64,000 nt of DNA. Source: Marinobacter nanhaiticus D15-8W. GTDB lineage: Bacteria > Pseudomonadota > Gammaproteobacteria > Pseudomonadales > Oleiphilaceae. The stretch is from assembly GCF_036511935.1 (NCBI RefSeq), contig NZ_AP028878.1, positions 186,001 through 250,000 on the forward strand, read 5' to 3'. Shown piece by piece: positions 34,833-44,831 of the stretch (the first letter of the stretch is position 1; the number at the start of each line of letters is the position of its first letter). The notes beneath the pieces were generated by a model. The model searched no databases, had not been told where the DNA came from, and worked only from the letters and a program-made list of their open reading frames with translations. The position numbers and the translations under genes were made by a program.

Positions 34833-35503
34833 TGTACCGGGTTAAGGAGGCCTTTTACACCTTGCAGGGCGAAGGCGCCCAGGCCGGTCGCGCCGCGGTG
34901 TTCTGTCGGTTCAGCAAGTGCAACCTGTGGAACGGTCGCGAAGCCGATCGGGCCTGGGCGGTATGCAATTTTTGCGATACGGACTTTGTCGGAACCGATG
35001 GCCAGAACGGCGGTAAGTTTGTCGATGCCGACGCGCTGGCGAATCATATCGCCGGGCTCTGGCCCCACGATCCGGCGGCTTCTGGAACGCTCAAACCCTA
35101 TGTGGTCTGTACCGGCGGTGAGCCGCTGCTGCAGCTCGACGAGCCCCTGATCGAGGCGTTTCATGCCCGAGGCTTCGAGGTCGGCGTGGAAACCAACGGC
35201 ACCCTGCCGGCACCGGTGGGTCTGGACTGGCTGTGCGTGAGTCCGAAGGCGGATGCCAAGGTGGTGATCGAGCGCTGCAACGAACTGAAGCTGGTCTACC
35301 CGCAGCCGCTGGCGATGCCCGAACGCTTTGCCCATATTCGGGCGGACCATTATTTCCTGTCGCCGATGGCGTCCCCCTCGGTGCCGGACGACGGCGCTGA
35401 TGCCCTGAAAAAGAGCAATACCCGCCGGGCCACGGACTATTGTCTGGCTCACCCGCAATGGCGGCTCACACTGCAGATGCACAAGATTGTGGGGATCGAT
35501 TAG
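34832..35503 (+). CDS. queE: 7-carboxy-7-deazaguanine synthase (QueE), CX14CX2C type
   Basis: A 223-residue radical SAM enzyme converting 6-carboxytetrahydropterin to 7-carboxy-7-deazaguanine. It carries the YTLQGEGAQAGRAAVFCRFSKC start and an iron-sulfur motif of the unusual CX14CX2C spacing (SKC, then VCNFCDTDF), as in the Burkholderia-type QueE. GGEP (VCTGGEPLLQ) and ETNG motifs are present. QueD is not nearby. The start overlaps queC by one base. Confidence 0.93.
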   Translation: MYRVKEAFYTLQGEGAQAGRAAVFCRFSKCNLWNGREADRAWAVCNFCDTDFVGTDGQNGGKFVDADALANHIAGLWPHDPAASGTLKPYVVCTGGEPLLQLDEPLIEAFHARGFEVGVETNGTLPAPVGLDWLCVSPKADAKVVIERCNELKLVYPQPLAMPERFAHIRADHYFLSPMASPSVPDDGADALKKSNTRRATDYCLAHPQWRLTLQMHKIVGID

Positions 35504-35528
35504 GTTGTCGAGCGCCTGGGCCTGGCCA

Positions 35529-36125
35529 CTAGTCCCCCAGCAGATGATCCAGCGGCTGGCTGTAACTGGGCGCAAATACTTCGAGGAAATAACGTACTTC
35601 CGGCAGGTTCTCCACTTCCAATCGCTGGCGGATCTGAAGGGCGGCGGGTTCGAATTCCTTATTGCCGGCATTGATCTCCGCCTGGCACTTGAGCCAGGCC
35701 GATAGCCGGTCTGCAGCCTTTACCAGCGTCTTGACCTCCTCCGGCCACTGGGATTCCTTCACATAGGTGGCGAAATCGTCCTTCAGACTTGCAGGGAGCA
35801 GGTCGAGTAGCTCATCTTCGGCCTTGTGCTCGATCTCGCCAAAGGCTTCACGCATGACGCTGGAGTGATATTTCACCGGTGTCGGCATGTCACCGGTAAT
35901 CACTTCGGTGGCGTCATGGTACAGCGCCGCAGCAGCAACGCGATCAGCGTCCACCTGGCCCTCGAAATGCCGGTTGCTGATCAGCGCCAGGGCATGGGCG
36001 ATGGTGGCCACCTCCCAGGAATGGGTAGCGACGTTCTCCTCGATGGCATTGCGCATCAGGCCCCAGCGGCGGATCCAACGCAGGCGGGCAATGTAGGCAA
36101 AGAAGTGACTAAGCGATGCAGGCAT
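35529..36125 (-). CDS. yfbR: 5'-deoxynucleotidase (YfbR)
   Basis: A 198-residue HD-domain phosphohydrolase predicted to dephosphorylate deoxynucleoside 5'-monophosphates. The metal-binding residues are seen in HSWEVATIAHAL and LYHDATEVITGDMPTPVKYHS, the pattern of E. coli YfbR (199 residues). It converges with queE and precedes a divergent solute-binding protein. Confidence 0.92.
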   Translation of the reverse strand: MPASLSHFFAYIARLRWIRRWGLMRNAIEENVATHSWEVATIAHALALISNRHFEGQVDADRVAAAALYHDATEVITGDMPTPVKYHSSVMREAFGEIEHKAEDELLDLLPASLKDDFATYVKESQWPEEVKTLVKAADRLSAWLKCQAEINAGNKEFEPAALQIRQRLEVENLPEVRYFLEVFAPSYSQPLDHLLGD

Positions 36126-36238
36126 GGCGTCCGGCCTTGTTTTTACGATATTGCAAAGGTTAACGAGATTTCGGAGGTATGTCGTTCTTAACGGCGCAGG
36201 TGCGTGCTAATCTTCCATGAATTGTAGGAGAAACGCTC

Positions 36239-37039
36239 ATGCGACTGTGCCTGTCGCGCGCCCTGATAGTCATTGTTCTCTGGATACCTTTCCAAGTCCA
36301 GGCCGCAACACCCGTCACCGTCGGCGCCTACAATTTCAATCCGCTCATTACCTTCGATGCCGATGGCGACCCCGAGGGGCTCGTGGTCGAGGTCGTCGCC
36401 GAGCTCAATCGGCGCCAGCAGCAATTCGCCTTTGAAATCCTGCGTACGTCCTCGAAGCGGCGCTTCGAGGACTATCGGCTGGGCCGCTATGACGTCATTC
36501 TCTTCGAGAGTCTGAACTGGGGCTGGGGCACCATGGAGGTCGATGCCACCTCGGTGCTGCTGGAAGATGAGGAAGTCTTCGTCGCCCTGGATAAACCCGA
36601 GCGCGACCAGTCGTTCTTCGACCAGGTGACCGAGCGCCGGCTGTTGGCCATCCTGGGCTATCATTACGGGTTTGCCGATTTCGATGCGGACGAAGATCGC
36701 CTGACCCAGCGCTTCGATATTGAAATGTCCCGCAGCCAGGAACGCAATATGGCGCTGATTCTTGCTGACCGTCCGTCCGTCGCCGAAGTGGCGGTAATGC
36801 CGCGTTCCTTCCTCAAGCGTTTTCGACAGAAACGGCCGGAGGATGCGGCGAAGTTGCTGGTTTCCGAGCAGCCCGACCAGGTCTACCACCTGCGCGGCAT
36901 CGTCAGACCAGCCGCAACGCTCGGAGCCGGGGCGCTTGAAGCGCTGTTCCGGGAGATGATCGACGACGGCACCTACCCTGGAATCGTCAGGCGTTACGGC
37001 ATGCGCCTGCCGGAGCTGCTTGCTAACGAAAGCCCCTAG
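36239..37039 (+). CDS. Periplasmic solute-binding protein, family 3-like, no ABC partner
   Basis: A 266-residue protein with a signal peptide (about residues 1-21, ending QVQA) followed by the small amino-acid-type binding fold (TVGAYNFNPLITFDADGDPEGLVVEVVAELNRR). AGGAG precedes ATG 36239. No permease or ATPase is adjacent, so it may be a sensor-type or borrowed-transporter binding protein. The ligand is unknown. Confidence 0.75.
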   Translation: MRLCLSRALIVIVLWIPFQVQAATPVTVGAYNFNPLITFDADGDPEGLVVEVVAELNRRQQQFAFEILRTSSKRRFEDYRLGRYDVILFESLNWGWGTMEVDATSVLLEDEEVFVALDKPERDQSFFDQVTERRLLAILGYHYGFADFDADEDRLTQRFDIEMSRSQERNMALILADRPSVAEVAVMPRSFLKRFRQKRPEDAAKLLVSEQPDQVYHLRGIVRPAATLGAGALEALFREMIDDGTYPGIVRRYGMRLPELLANESP

Positions 37040-37117
37040 CCCTGATGGGCGTGGTTAGTCTGTGTGAACGCTCCTGGCGTTGGTTAAAGCCCCTTGCGCT
37101 ATCGGACATCCGCCCTG

Positions 37118-40069
37118 CTAACGAGAATCCATGGCGAAAGGCACGATCACCTGGATGGTTTCCGCCGTTAGTTGGGTTTCTGCGTCTTGTGACGGCGCCA
37201 GCTGGAACAGCTGGTCTTCGGCGATATCGTAGTCCTCCGACAGACGCTGGAACAGCAGTGTTCCCCGTTGCTTGGCGAGACGGTCCAGCTCTTCAGGCGG
37301 TATCTGCACATCCCGGGTGAGCTCGCGGGTCAGGGTTTCCAGCCAGCGGGCATCGCTCATGCGCGCCTCGGTAGTCTGGTTGTTGGTCTGCTGGAGATTT
37401 TGCAGCGCGGCCTCACCCTGGGTGCTGGTCAGGTGGTTTTCCAGGATGCGGATACGTTCGCGGCGAGGCGTATCGTTGGTAAGGTCGAGGCTGGTGTTCA
37501 TGCGCTGGCTCTTGAGTGCCAGGCCATCCAGATCCGGCGCCACCGCGCCACGCACGTTCAACAGCAGATCCTTGCGCTCGGAGAGGGCGCTCGCCAGCGC
37601 CTCAAGTTTCTTCTCCTCGCCCGACGCCAGCGTGGCTTCGCCGGGTACGAAACCCACCTTGCCCAGTTCCTCACCAGAGAAGCCGGCCAGGTCGACGATC
37701 GATCCCAGCATCGTGAACGGCGATGTGGCCGCCTTCGCCAGCAGGTTTACAAAGGCACTCATAACGACTTGGCTAACCCGGAACTTGGGGTCGTCCAGGT
37801 TGCCGGAAACCGGAAGATTGATGTCGATCACGCCGTTGCCGTTGCGTAGCAGGTTTAATCCGAGCTTTATCGGCGCATCAATCGCCTGGTCGCTCTGCAC
37901 AGGTTGTCCCAGGGCCAACTGGTCCATCACGATATGGTTGGCCGCATCAAGCTGCGCGCCGTTAAGGGTGTAATCCAGGTCCAGACGCAACTTGCCGCTG
38001 TCCACGCCGTAGCCCAGGTATTTGCCGAAATAGGGAGACAGTTCGGCCATGGCCAGGTTGTCCAGCTGTAGCTTCAGTTCGGTCTTGTCCGCTTCGCCCA
38101 GGGTGCCGATAGAGCCGGTCACCTCGACGCTGCCGCGTTCGCCGATCTGGCCATTGAGGCGCACACTGGCCTGTTGTGGCGGAATGTTGGTGAGGCCTGA
38201 AATGGTGCCGGCGAGTTCCCGCGCCCGCAGCGTGAAAACTGGGTCGACCGTGCGATCGGCGAAGTCGAACCCGCCACTCTCGATCTGTATTGAGCCGGTT
38301 CGGAAGATGAACTCAGGTCTTTCGCCATCCTCTCTCTCGTCGCTGGCACCCTCCTCTTCGGATTCGTCAGACCCCGAGTCGACCATGAGATTGCTCAGGT
38401 TGGTGCTGCCATCTTCAAGACGAATGATGTTTGCATCCGGGTCGGTGAGCGTCACGGTACCGATTTCCAGGCGGCCCGGGTCGAGGTTCAGTTCGATCGG
38501 ATTCAGTACCAGGGAACTCCAGCTCAAAAGCTTGTCGGATCGGCCTTCGCGGGCGATCTCCAGGTTGGTGACGGTGCCTGTGCCGCTAAACGTGCCCGTC
38601 AGCGTGGGGTCCTGGGTATCGATGTCGAGGTTACCCTCGACGTCCAACTGGCCGCTGTTCAGCACGATGTTGGCGTATTCCTGGATGTAGGGCTGAAATT
38701 GCGGCAGGGCGATACTGTTGAGTGTCAGCACCGACTCCAGTGTGAAGGGCAGCATGGTGATCTGGCCCCGGGCGGAGAGCTTGCTGTTTTCGCCGGTATT
38801 GGCATCGAGTTGGTAGGGTACCGGCTCGCCCAGCGCGTGGGTCAGCGGCCCTATCTCGATGTTGAGCCCACTCAGCGCGAGATCGGCGGGCGTTGCCAGA
38901 GCCTCGTCATGCCAGTCTACCTGGCTGTCACCCAGGCGGACACTGCCGATGCTCCAGCGGAACTCGCTGTCCGAACCCTGTTGGTTCTGGGACGCTTCGT
39001 CGTTCTCCGTCTCCTGCTCGGCCCCCATGAACGGTGCGGCGACGTTTACCACGCCTTCGCTATTGCGACTGATGTCCGCGTCCAACTGGTCCAGGTCGAC
39101 CGAGCCGATATCCAGACTGAGGGCGTTGAGGTCAAAGTTGATGTCATTGGCGGCGGCGGTGGCCAGGGTGGCGTAGGGCTCGTCGGCATCCGCCAGGCGT
39201 GCGCTCAGGTCTTGGATGCGGATCTGCCCGTTACGGGTGATCAGGGCGAAGTCACCCTCGCTGGACATGGCATAGTCGGTAGTCAGGCTGAGGGTGCCGT
39301 TGGTGACCACATAGGGGGCGTAAGGCGCTGCGAAGTGCCAGATGGTGGAGTATTCGATGTTGCTCAGTTCGATACGGCCATTGGAATGGAAGGGAATCAG
39401 GCCGAGATCGCCCTGCCAGTCGATCTGTTGTTCGCCGATGGCGGCAGAGAGGGTGTAATCGCTAGTGCCGTCTTCGCTGAAGGTGGCCAGGTCGTTCAGG
39501 GTCAGGTTGAGCGGCTGGATGTTGAAGGTTTCTGGCTGCTCCTTGGTGAAGTCCCGCAACTGGACCTGGCCCTGCTCGATGCGTATTTCTGCGAAATAGA
39601 GATTCGGTGGCTCGCCGTCTTCCGAGTCGGCTTCTGTGGTTTGCGCGTTCTCCGCCGCTTTGTCAGCATGTTGCTGGTTCCAGTCCCGCACCAGGTTGAC
39701 GCCGTAGCCCTCAAGCAGGTCGACGCGCACGAACGGTTGTTGAAGTTGAATAACCTCCAATGCGATGGTGCCGGTGAACAGGCGCCAAAAGGCTAGATCC
39801 GCATGCAGTGCCTGAAAGCTGAGCACTTGAGTGCCTTCGCTATCGTTGGCCTGCAGTTGCTCGATGTCCACCGTCATGAAGAACGGGTTGATGTCGATAT
39901 CCTCAACGTCGCCTTGCCAGCCCATCTGGCTCTGCAACTGCTCTGGCACCTGACGCTCCAGCCACCAGGGCAGCAGGAGGAAACCGGCCAGGGCATAGAC
40001 AACCAGCAGCAGGGCCAGCCAGAAGGTCACCATTTTATAGACTGGCTTACGGGTTGCGGTGTCAGGCAC
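37118..40069 (-). CDS. AsmA-like DUF748 domain protein
   Basis: A 983-residue protein with one N-terminal membrane anchor (about 15-35) and a long repetitive beta-rich periplasmic region typical of AsmA/DUF748 proteins (IDINLPVSGNLDDPKFRVSQVV is a family hallmark near residue 735). The C-terminus, with GFVPGEATLASGEEKKLEALASAL, resembles an OmpA-like segment. AsmA-type proteins are linked to envelope lipid transport; a direct function here is not established. The GTG start has AAGGAG seven bases before. Confidence 0.85.
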   Translation of the reverse strand: MPDTATRKPVYKMVTFWLALLLVVYALAGFLLLPWWLERQVPEQLQSQMGWQGDVEDIDINPFFMTVDIEQLQANDSEGTQVLSFQALHADLAFWRLFTGTIALEVIQLQQPFVRVDLLEGYGVNLVRDWNQQHADKAAENAQTTEADSEDGEPPNLYFAEIRIEQGQVQLRDFTKEQPETFNIQPLNLTLNDLATFSEDGTSDYTLSAAIGEQQIDWQGDLGLIPFHSNGRIELSNIEYSTIWHFAAPYAPYVVTNGTLSLTTDYAMSSEGDFALITRNGQIRIQDLSARLADADEPYATLATAAANDINFDLNALSLDIGSVDLDQLDADISRNSEGVVNVAAPFMGAEQETENDEASQNQQGSDSEFRWSIGSVRLGDSQVDWHDEALATPADLALSGLNIEIGPLTHALGEPVPYQLDANTGENSKLSARGQITMLPFTLESVLTLNSIALPQFQPYIQEYANIVLNSGQLDVEGNLDIDTQDPTLTGTFSGTGTVTNLEIAREGRSDKLLSWSSLVLNPIELNLDPGRLEIGTVTLTDPDANIIRLEDGSTNLSNLMVDSGSDESEEEGASDEREDGERPEFIFRTGSIQIESGGFDFADRTVDPVFTLRARELAGTISGLTNIPPQQASVRLNGQIGERGSVEVTGSIGTLGEADKTELKLQLDNLAMAELSPYFGKYLGYGVDSGKLRLDLDYTLNGAQLDAANHIVMDQLALGQPVQSDQAIDAPIKLGLNLLRNGNGVIDINLPVSGNLDDPKFRVSQVVMSAFVNLLAKAATSPFTMLGSIVDLAGFSGEELGKVGFVPGEATLASGEEKKLEALASALSERKDLLLNVRGAVAPDLDGLALKSQRMNTSLDLTNDTPRRERIRILENHLTSTQGEAALQNLQQTNNQTTEARMSDARWLETLTRELTRDVQIPPEELDRLAKQRGTLLFQRLSEDYDIAEDQLFQLAPSQDAETQLTAETIQVIVPFAMDSR

Positions 40070-40201
40070 GGAACGCTCCTTGTCGGCACTTAAAATGAAA
40101 GACGAGAACGGTTTACAAAAGGATAGTCCGATACACGGTCGCCTGTCATGGCTGACGCAACCCTCTATCGGTCGTTAAAGTGACGTCAGCCAACCGGACA
40201 C

Positions 40202-40229
40202 AAAAAAGGGGATGCCGCCCGGCATCCCC
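40202..40229 (-). terminator. Intrinsic terminator of the proVWX operon
   Basis: GGGGATGCC (40208-40216) and GGCATCCCC (40221-40229) form a 9-bp stem; on the minus strand TTTTTT (40202-40207) follows. It is directly after the proX stop. Confidence 0.85.
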
Positions 40230-40245
40230 CTGCTACGCGCCTGGC

Positions 40246-41235
40246 TTATTCAGCCGCTGCGCGCGCGGCTTCCAGCCAGCCGTTGTAGGTGTCCTGATGG
40301 TTTTGGATCCAGGCCTTGGTGTGGGCCATGATTTCTTCCTGGGAGTCTTCGCCCTCTCGGATCTTCATGTTCTGGGCGCTGACATCATTGACCGATAGCT
40401 CCATGACCTCGAACAGCTTGGCGGCTGCAGGGTTCTCCTCGGCCCATTCCTTGTTGGCGACAATCCGCTCGCTATTGATCTCAAAGCCGTAGTTCTTGCC
40501 GTTGGGCAGCTCCGTGTCCGTACCGTTGGGGTTGGCTGAGTAAGGTACTTCCAGCCAAACGACATCCTTGCCCGGCACCAGAATGCCGGAGACCCAGTAG
40601 GGGGTCCAGGTGTAGTAGAAGATCGACTCGCCGTTTTCGTAGCGGGTGATGGTGTCCGAGATAATGGCGGCGTACTGGCCCTGCTTGTGGGTGATGCTAT
40701 CGCGCAGTTCAAAGGCGTCGAGCTGGTGTTCGATCACCCCTTCGCAGCCCCAGCCTGCCTGGCAGCCGGTGAGGTCGGCCTTGCCGTCGCCGTCGGTATC
40801 GAAGAGTTTGGCGACTTCAGGCTTCTTGAAGTCCTCCAGGTTGTCGATGCCGTGTTCCTCGGCGGTCTTCTTGTCGATCAGGTAGCCCTGGGCCGCGCCG
40901 GTGATGTAGTGGCCCTGGCGGAAGAAGGTATCGTCCCCGCCGGCATTCTTGTACATCGTATTGTGCAGCGGGTACCAGTTGACCGCCATATAGGTGGCAT
41001 CGCCGTTGGCCACGGACGTGTAGCCGGCGCTGTAATCCACTTCCTGGATGTCCTGGACGTCATAACCGAGGTCGCGCAGGGCCTCGTTGACCAGCATGGT
41101 CTGGAAGGTTTCTTCGGCAATCGGGCTCTGGATCGCCTGCACGGTCACGCCCTCGCCGGGCATGTCGGCAGCCTGCGCCGCGAACGCGACGCCACTGGCC
41201 AGGGCCGTGGCAGTCAGTGTCTTTCTAAGCGTCAT
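40246..41235 (-). CDS. proX: Glycine betaine/proline ABC transporter substrate-binding protein (ProX)
   Basis: A 329-residue periplasmic protein with a signal peptide (cleavage after AAQA, about residue 22) and a ProX-type fold. Tryptophan-containing segments such as YMAVNWYPLHNTMY, FYYTWTPYWVSGIL and VVWLEVPY match the betaine-caging aromatics of ProX. AGGAGG precedes ATG 41235. Third gene of proVWX, uptake of compatible solutes at high salt. Confidence 0.92.
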   Translation of the reverse strand: MTLRKTLTATALASGVAFAAQAADMPGEGVTVQAIQSPIAEETFQTMLVNEALRDLGYDVQDIQEVDYSAGYTSVANGDATYMAVNWYPLHNTMYKNAGGDDTFFRQGHYITGAAQGYLIDKKTAEEHGIDNLEDFKKPEVAKLFDTDGDGKADLTGCQAGWGCEGVIEHQLDAFELRDSITHKQGQYAAIISDTITRYENGESIFYYTWTPYWVSGILVPGKDVVWLEVPYSANPNGTDTELPNGKNYGFEINSERIVANKEWAEENPAAAKLFEVMELSVNDVSAQNMKIREGEDSQEEIMAHTKAWIQNHQDTYNGWLEAARAAAE

Positions 41236-41266
41236 GCGATAATCCTCCTGCAAAATGGTGAAGCGT

Positions 41267-42391
41267 TTAGGCTTCCTTCTTCTTTTTCACCAGTGCGTGT
41301 ACCAATCCGGCCGGGCCGGACTCATACCAGTGACGGGTTCCCCGTTCCCGGGAATCCCGGCCCAGAGCCTGGGTCATGCGATCCAGGATGATGGCCAGAA
41401 TAACGATGCCGATGCCCCCGACGGTGGCCAGGCCGATATCCAGCCGGCCGATGCCGCGCAGAACCATCAGGCCCAGGCCCGGTACTGCAATCATCGAGGC
41501 GATCACCACCATCGACAGCGCCAGCATCAGCGTCTGGTTGACGCCCGCCATGATGGTGGGCATCGCAAGCGGCAACTGGACCTTGAACAGCAATTGACGC
41601 GGACTGGCGCCAAACGAGCGGGAGGCCTCCACCAGGTCGTCCGGCACCTGACGGATGCCCAGGTTGGTGAGCCGGATGACGGGCGCCACAGCAAAGATAA
41701 TGGTGACGATGACTCCCGGCACGTTACCGATACCGAACAGCATCACGATGGGTACCAGGTACACGAAAGCGGGGGTGGTCTGCATGGTATCGAGAATAGG
41801 ACGTACGGCACCGGCTACCCGATTGCTCTTGGCCATCCAGATACCTGTGGGGATACCGATAACCATGCAGAACAGCACCGAGGTAATCACCAGCGAAAGG
41901 GTGGTCATGGACTGTTCCCAGGCGCCGATAGCGCCCATGGCGATCATACCGATCGCGGCTGCAATCCCGAGACGCAGTCCGGCCAGTTGCCAGGCGATGA
42001 GGCCGAACAGGGCAACCATCACAAGCGGTGGTACATTCAGCAGCGTGGCGTCGAATACGCTAAGAGCGAAATCCACCGGTTCCTTGACGAGCTGGAAGAA
42101 GATACGGAAGTTTTCCACGATCCAGTCGATGGCGTTCTCCACCCCGCCCTGGATATCGAACCATTCAGTCTTGAACGGTTCGGCCAGGGTATTCTGAACC
42201 TGCTCGACGCTCTCGGCACTGCTCAGCCAGCTACTGTCGGAGTTGCCCTCGGTTGAGCCTGCGCCGCCCCAGGGGTTGCTGCTCGTGCCGCCGGATCCTT
42301 GCTGTTCGGAGGCATCCGCCCACGGGTTTGACCCGCTGGACTCGTTATAGGGAACTGATTCGCTATTCGGTGTGTTTTGTTGCTCAGCCAC
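41267..42391 (-). CDS. proW: Glycine betaine ABC transporter permease (ProW)
   Basis: A 374-residue permease. Like E. coli ProW it has a long, low-complexity cytosolic N-terminus (two NPW motifs, residues ~19-45), then about seven helices. The EAA-type loop region is [35 protein letters not shown], very close to ProW. Its start directly abuts the ProV stop with no gap. Confidence 0.95.
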   Translation of the reverse strand: MAEQQNTPNSESVPYNESSGSNPWADASEQQGSGGTSSNPWGGAGSTEGNSDSSWLSSAESVEQVQNTLAEPFKTEWFDIQGGVENAIDWIVENFRIFFQLVKEPVDFALSVFDATLLNVPPLVMVALFGLIAWQLAGLRLGIAAAIGMIAMGAIGAWEQSMTTLSLVITSVLFCMVIGIPTGIWMAKSNRVAGAVRPILDTMQTTPAFVYLVPIVMLFGIGNVPGVIVTIIFAVAPVIRLTNLGIRQVPDDLVEASRSFGASPRQLLFKVQLPLAMPTIMAGVNQTLMLALSMVVIASMIAVPGLGLMVLRGIGRLDIGLATVGGIGIVILAIILDRMTQALGRDSRERGTRHWYESGPAGLVHALVKKKKEA

Positions 42392-43582
42392 TTATTCGCC
42401 CTCCCGATCCAATGCCTGCAGCAGTACCGCCCGCGAGATGACGCCCAGATAGCGGCCATCCTCGTCTGTCACCGGTAAACCGCAGGGTGCTGAGGCCACC
42501 GAACCCATGATGTCGGTGAGCGATGAGCCGGCTGGGATGGGGTCGACGCCAGGAATAAAGGCCTCGCTGACCCGCGCACCTTTCTTCTCGGCCTCAAGTA
42601 GCGAATTGATCGAGACGACCCCGTGAAACGTCTGGTCAGGGCTGACCACATAGCCGTAGTCGCGCTCGTTCTGGCGCAGGCGCTCCAGCGCGGCCGGCAC
42701 CCCGGCGCCCTCACGCTCGATGACCGTCACCTGCTTGCGCCGGGCGATATCCCCAGCGGAAAGCACTGTGGAAACGTCGACACCGCGGAAGAAGGAGCGG
42801 ACATAATCGTCGGCGGGATTCTTGAGAATTTCATCCGGCGTGCCGACCTGAACGACGCGTCCGCCCTCCATGATGGCGATGCGATCGCCGATGCGCATGG
42901 CTTCATCCAGATCATGGGAGATAAAGACGACCGTGCGTTTCGAGTCTTTCTGCAGCTTGACCAACTCGTCCTGCATCTCGGTGCGGATCAGCGGGTCCAG
43001 GGCTGAGAAAGCCTCATCCATTAGCATGATTTCCGGATCGTTGGCGAGTGCCCGAGCCAGGCCGACACGCTGCTGCATGCCGCCGGATAGCTCATCCGGA
43101 TAGCTGTTGGCGTTAGCCTCCAGGCCGACCTGGGCTAGCGCGGAGCGGGCTCGTTTATGGCGCTCGTCGCGGGGTACGCCGGACAGCTCAAGGCCAAAGG
43201 CGGCGTTATCGATCACGTTCATGTGGGGCATGAGGGCGAACGACTGGAACACCATGCTCATCTTCGAACGTCGCAACTGGTTGAGTTCGGACTCGGACAG
43301 GGCGGCGATGTTCTGGTCGCCTACCCAGACTTCGCCCGACGTCGGTTCGATAAGGCGGTTGAGCAAGCGCACCAGGGTTGATTTGCCGGAACCGGAGAGA
43401 CCCATGACGACGAAGATCTCGCCTTCGAAGATTTCGAAGGAGGCGTCCATGACACCGATGGTCTTGCCGGTACGTTCGAAGATTTCGGCCTTGCCGATGC
43501 CCTGGTTGAGCAGGTTCATCGCCTCTTCCGGGTTATCCCCGAAGACCTTGAAGAGGTGCTTTACAACTACTTTCGGCTTCAT
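42392..43582 (-). CDS. proV: Glycine betaine ABC transporter ATPase (ProV)
   Basis: A 396-residue ABC ATPase: Walker [11 protein letters not shown]-loop, signature [15 protein letters not shown], Walker [18 protein letters not shown] (seen as [13 protein letters not shown]) and two C-terminal CBS domains (about 280-395) that sense ionic strength in the OpuA/ProV family. First gene of proVWX. A TATACT -10 element lies upstream (43634-43639 on the minus strand) with a weak -35. Confidence 0.95.
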   Translation of the reverse strand: MKPKVVVKHLFKVFGDNPEEAMNLLNQGIGKAEIFERTGKTIGVMDASFEIFEGEIFVVMGLSGSGKSTLVRLLNRLIEPTSGEVWVGDQNIAALSESELNQLRRSKMSMVFQSFALMPHMNVIDNAAFGLELSGVPRDERHKRARSALAQVGLEANANSYPDELSGGMQQRVGLARALANDPEIMLMDEAFSALDPLIRTEMQDELVKLQKDSKRTVVFISHDLDEAMRIGDRIAIMEGGRVVQVGTPDEILKNPADDYVRSFFRGVDVSTVLSAGDIARRKQVTVIEREGAGVPAALERLRQNERDYGYVVSPDQTFHGVVSINSLLEAEKKGARVSEAFIPGVDPIPAGSSLTDIMGSVASAPCGLPVTDEDGRYLGVISRAVLLQALDREGE

Positions 43583-44084
43583 TCAGTGTGGATCCTGCGA
43601 GCGATTGCCGGCTTAAGGCATCGTTATTTATTCAGTATAGTAAAAATTTGCAATCCAACGCTTTTTGGCCGTCCGCCCTGGCTCAGTCTGTTATGCACGT
43701 TACCAGGGGCTCAACTGCAGCGCCAAAACGATGCGTCTCCCGGAAGTACATGACAGATCCTTCCAAAATAGCATCTGTAAAACAAAAAATAACTTTGTTT
43801 TCTAAATAATTTTGTTCGACTGCCCTTTGGGCCGAATCGGCTTGCCGTTCCCGGCAAACGGCGGCAACCATACAGTTCATGGACCGGAGCCCGTATGATG
43901 AAGGTGCCGTGATCTTTGGGCGTCCGATCGAGGCATCTGCCCTGTTCCCGGCTGCACTACTTTGGCAGTCGGTTGCGTTCTATAGCGACACACAGCAACG
44001 ACTGTGCCGGGGTCCGGGCATGAACCCAACTGACGGCTACAACGTAAGTTCAGGTCCATTGGTGTTTGATTTCAGGAAAAAATA
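43583..44084. other. Intergenic region between divergent proV and pdxH
   Basis: About 500 bases with no convincing gene. It holds a strongly AT-rich patch (about 43765-43815) including the inverted repeat AAAACAAA/TTTGTTTT, and a TTGCC/GGCAA dyad near 43850. The patch could be an UP element or a DNA-bending site for osmotic control of proVWX. Confidence 0.5.
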
Positions 44085-44720
44085 ATGGATATCAGTAATA
44101 TGCGGCGGGATTTCGAGAGCGAGGGCCTCGATGTCGACGCCTTGGATGCAAATCCGGTCGGCCAGTTTGCCAATTGGTTCAATCATGCACGGGAGGCGGG
44201 CATCCTCGAACCCAATGCACTTTCATTGGGCACGACCGGCACGGATGGCCAACCCAACCTGCGTACGGTATTGCTCAAGTATTTCGATGACCACGGTTTC
44301 GTCTTTTTCACCAACTATGGCAGCCGCAAGGCGCATGAGTTGGACGAGAATCCACGGGCGGCCATGCTGTTCCCCTGGATAGCGCTCAACCGCCAGGTCA
44401 TCATCCAGGGCCGGGTGGAGAAAGTGAGCAAGGCGGAATCCCTGCGTTATTTTGCGTCCCGCCCGCGCGGTAGCCAGATCGGAGCCTGGGTTTCAGAGCA
44501 GAGCCGGGTGATCAAGACCCGCGGCCTGCTGGAGCAAAAGGTGGCAGAGATCAAGCAGCGTTTTCAGGACGGCGAAGTCCCCCTGCCCACATTCTGGGGC
44601 GGCTATCGTGTCGTGCCGGAGCGTTTCGAATTCTGGCAGGGGCGCCCCAGTCGTCTGCATGACCGCTTTGAATACCTTAAGGACGGCGAGCACTGGCAGA
44701 TCCAGCGCCTGCAGCCCTGA
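44085..44720 (+). CDS. pdxH: Pyridoxine 5'-phosphate oxidase (PdxH)
   Basis: A 211-residue FMN enzyme producing pyridoxal 5'-phosphate. The NLRTVLLKYFDDHGFVFFTNYGSRKAHELDENPRAAML block and the C-terminal WGGYRVVPERFEFWQGRPSRLHDRFEY motif are diagnostic. Length equals that of other PdxH proteins. AGGA precedes ATG 44085. Confidence 0.97.
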   Translation: MDISNMRRDFESEGLDVDALDANPVGQFANWFNHAREAGILEPNALSLGTTGTDGQPNLRTVLLKYFDDHGFVFFTNYGSRKAHELDENPRAAMLFPWIALNRQVIIQGRVEKVSKAESLRYFASRPRGSQIGAWVSEQSRVIKTRGLLEQKVAEIKQRFQDGEVPLPTFWGGYRVVPERFEFWQGRPSRLHDRFEYLKDGEHWQIQRLQP

Positions 44721-44831
44721 GACCAGCTCTACGCTATGATGGAACCTTGGGCTTGCCGGCGCTCGCTTCGTCAATTTCAGGCGCCCCCTTTATGAGTTCC
44801 GTCCACCAGGCCATCACAGGGAGTAACAGTC

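Noticed and set aside
38699..39796. 365-codon plus-strand frame opposite the DUF748 gene
   Set aside because: Shadow frame; the opposite strand has clear AsmA/DUF748 character and a good ribosome site.
43879..44085. 68-codon open frame ending at the pdxH start
   Set aside because: No ribosome site, no recognisable family and it merely runs through the upstream region of pdxH.
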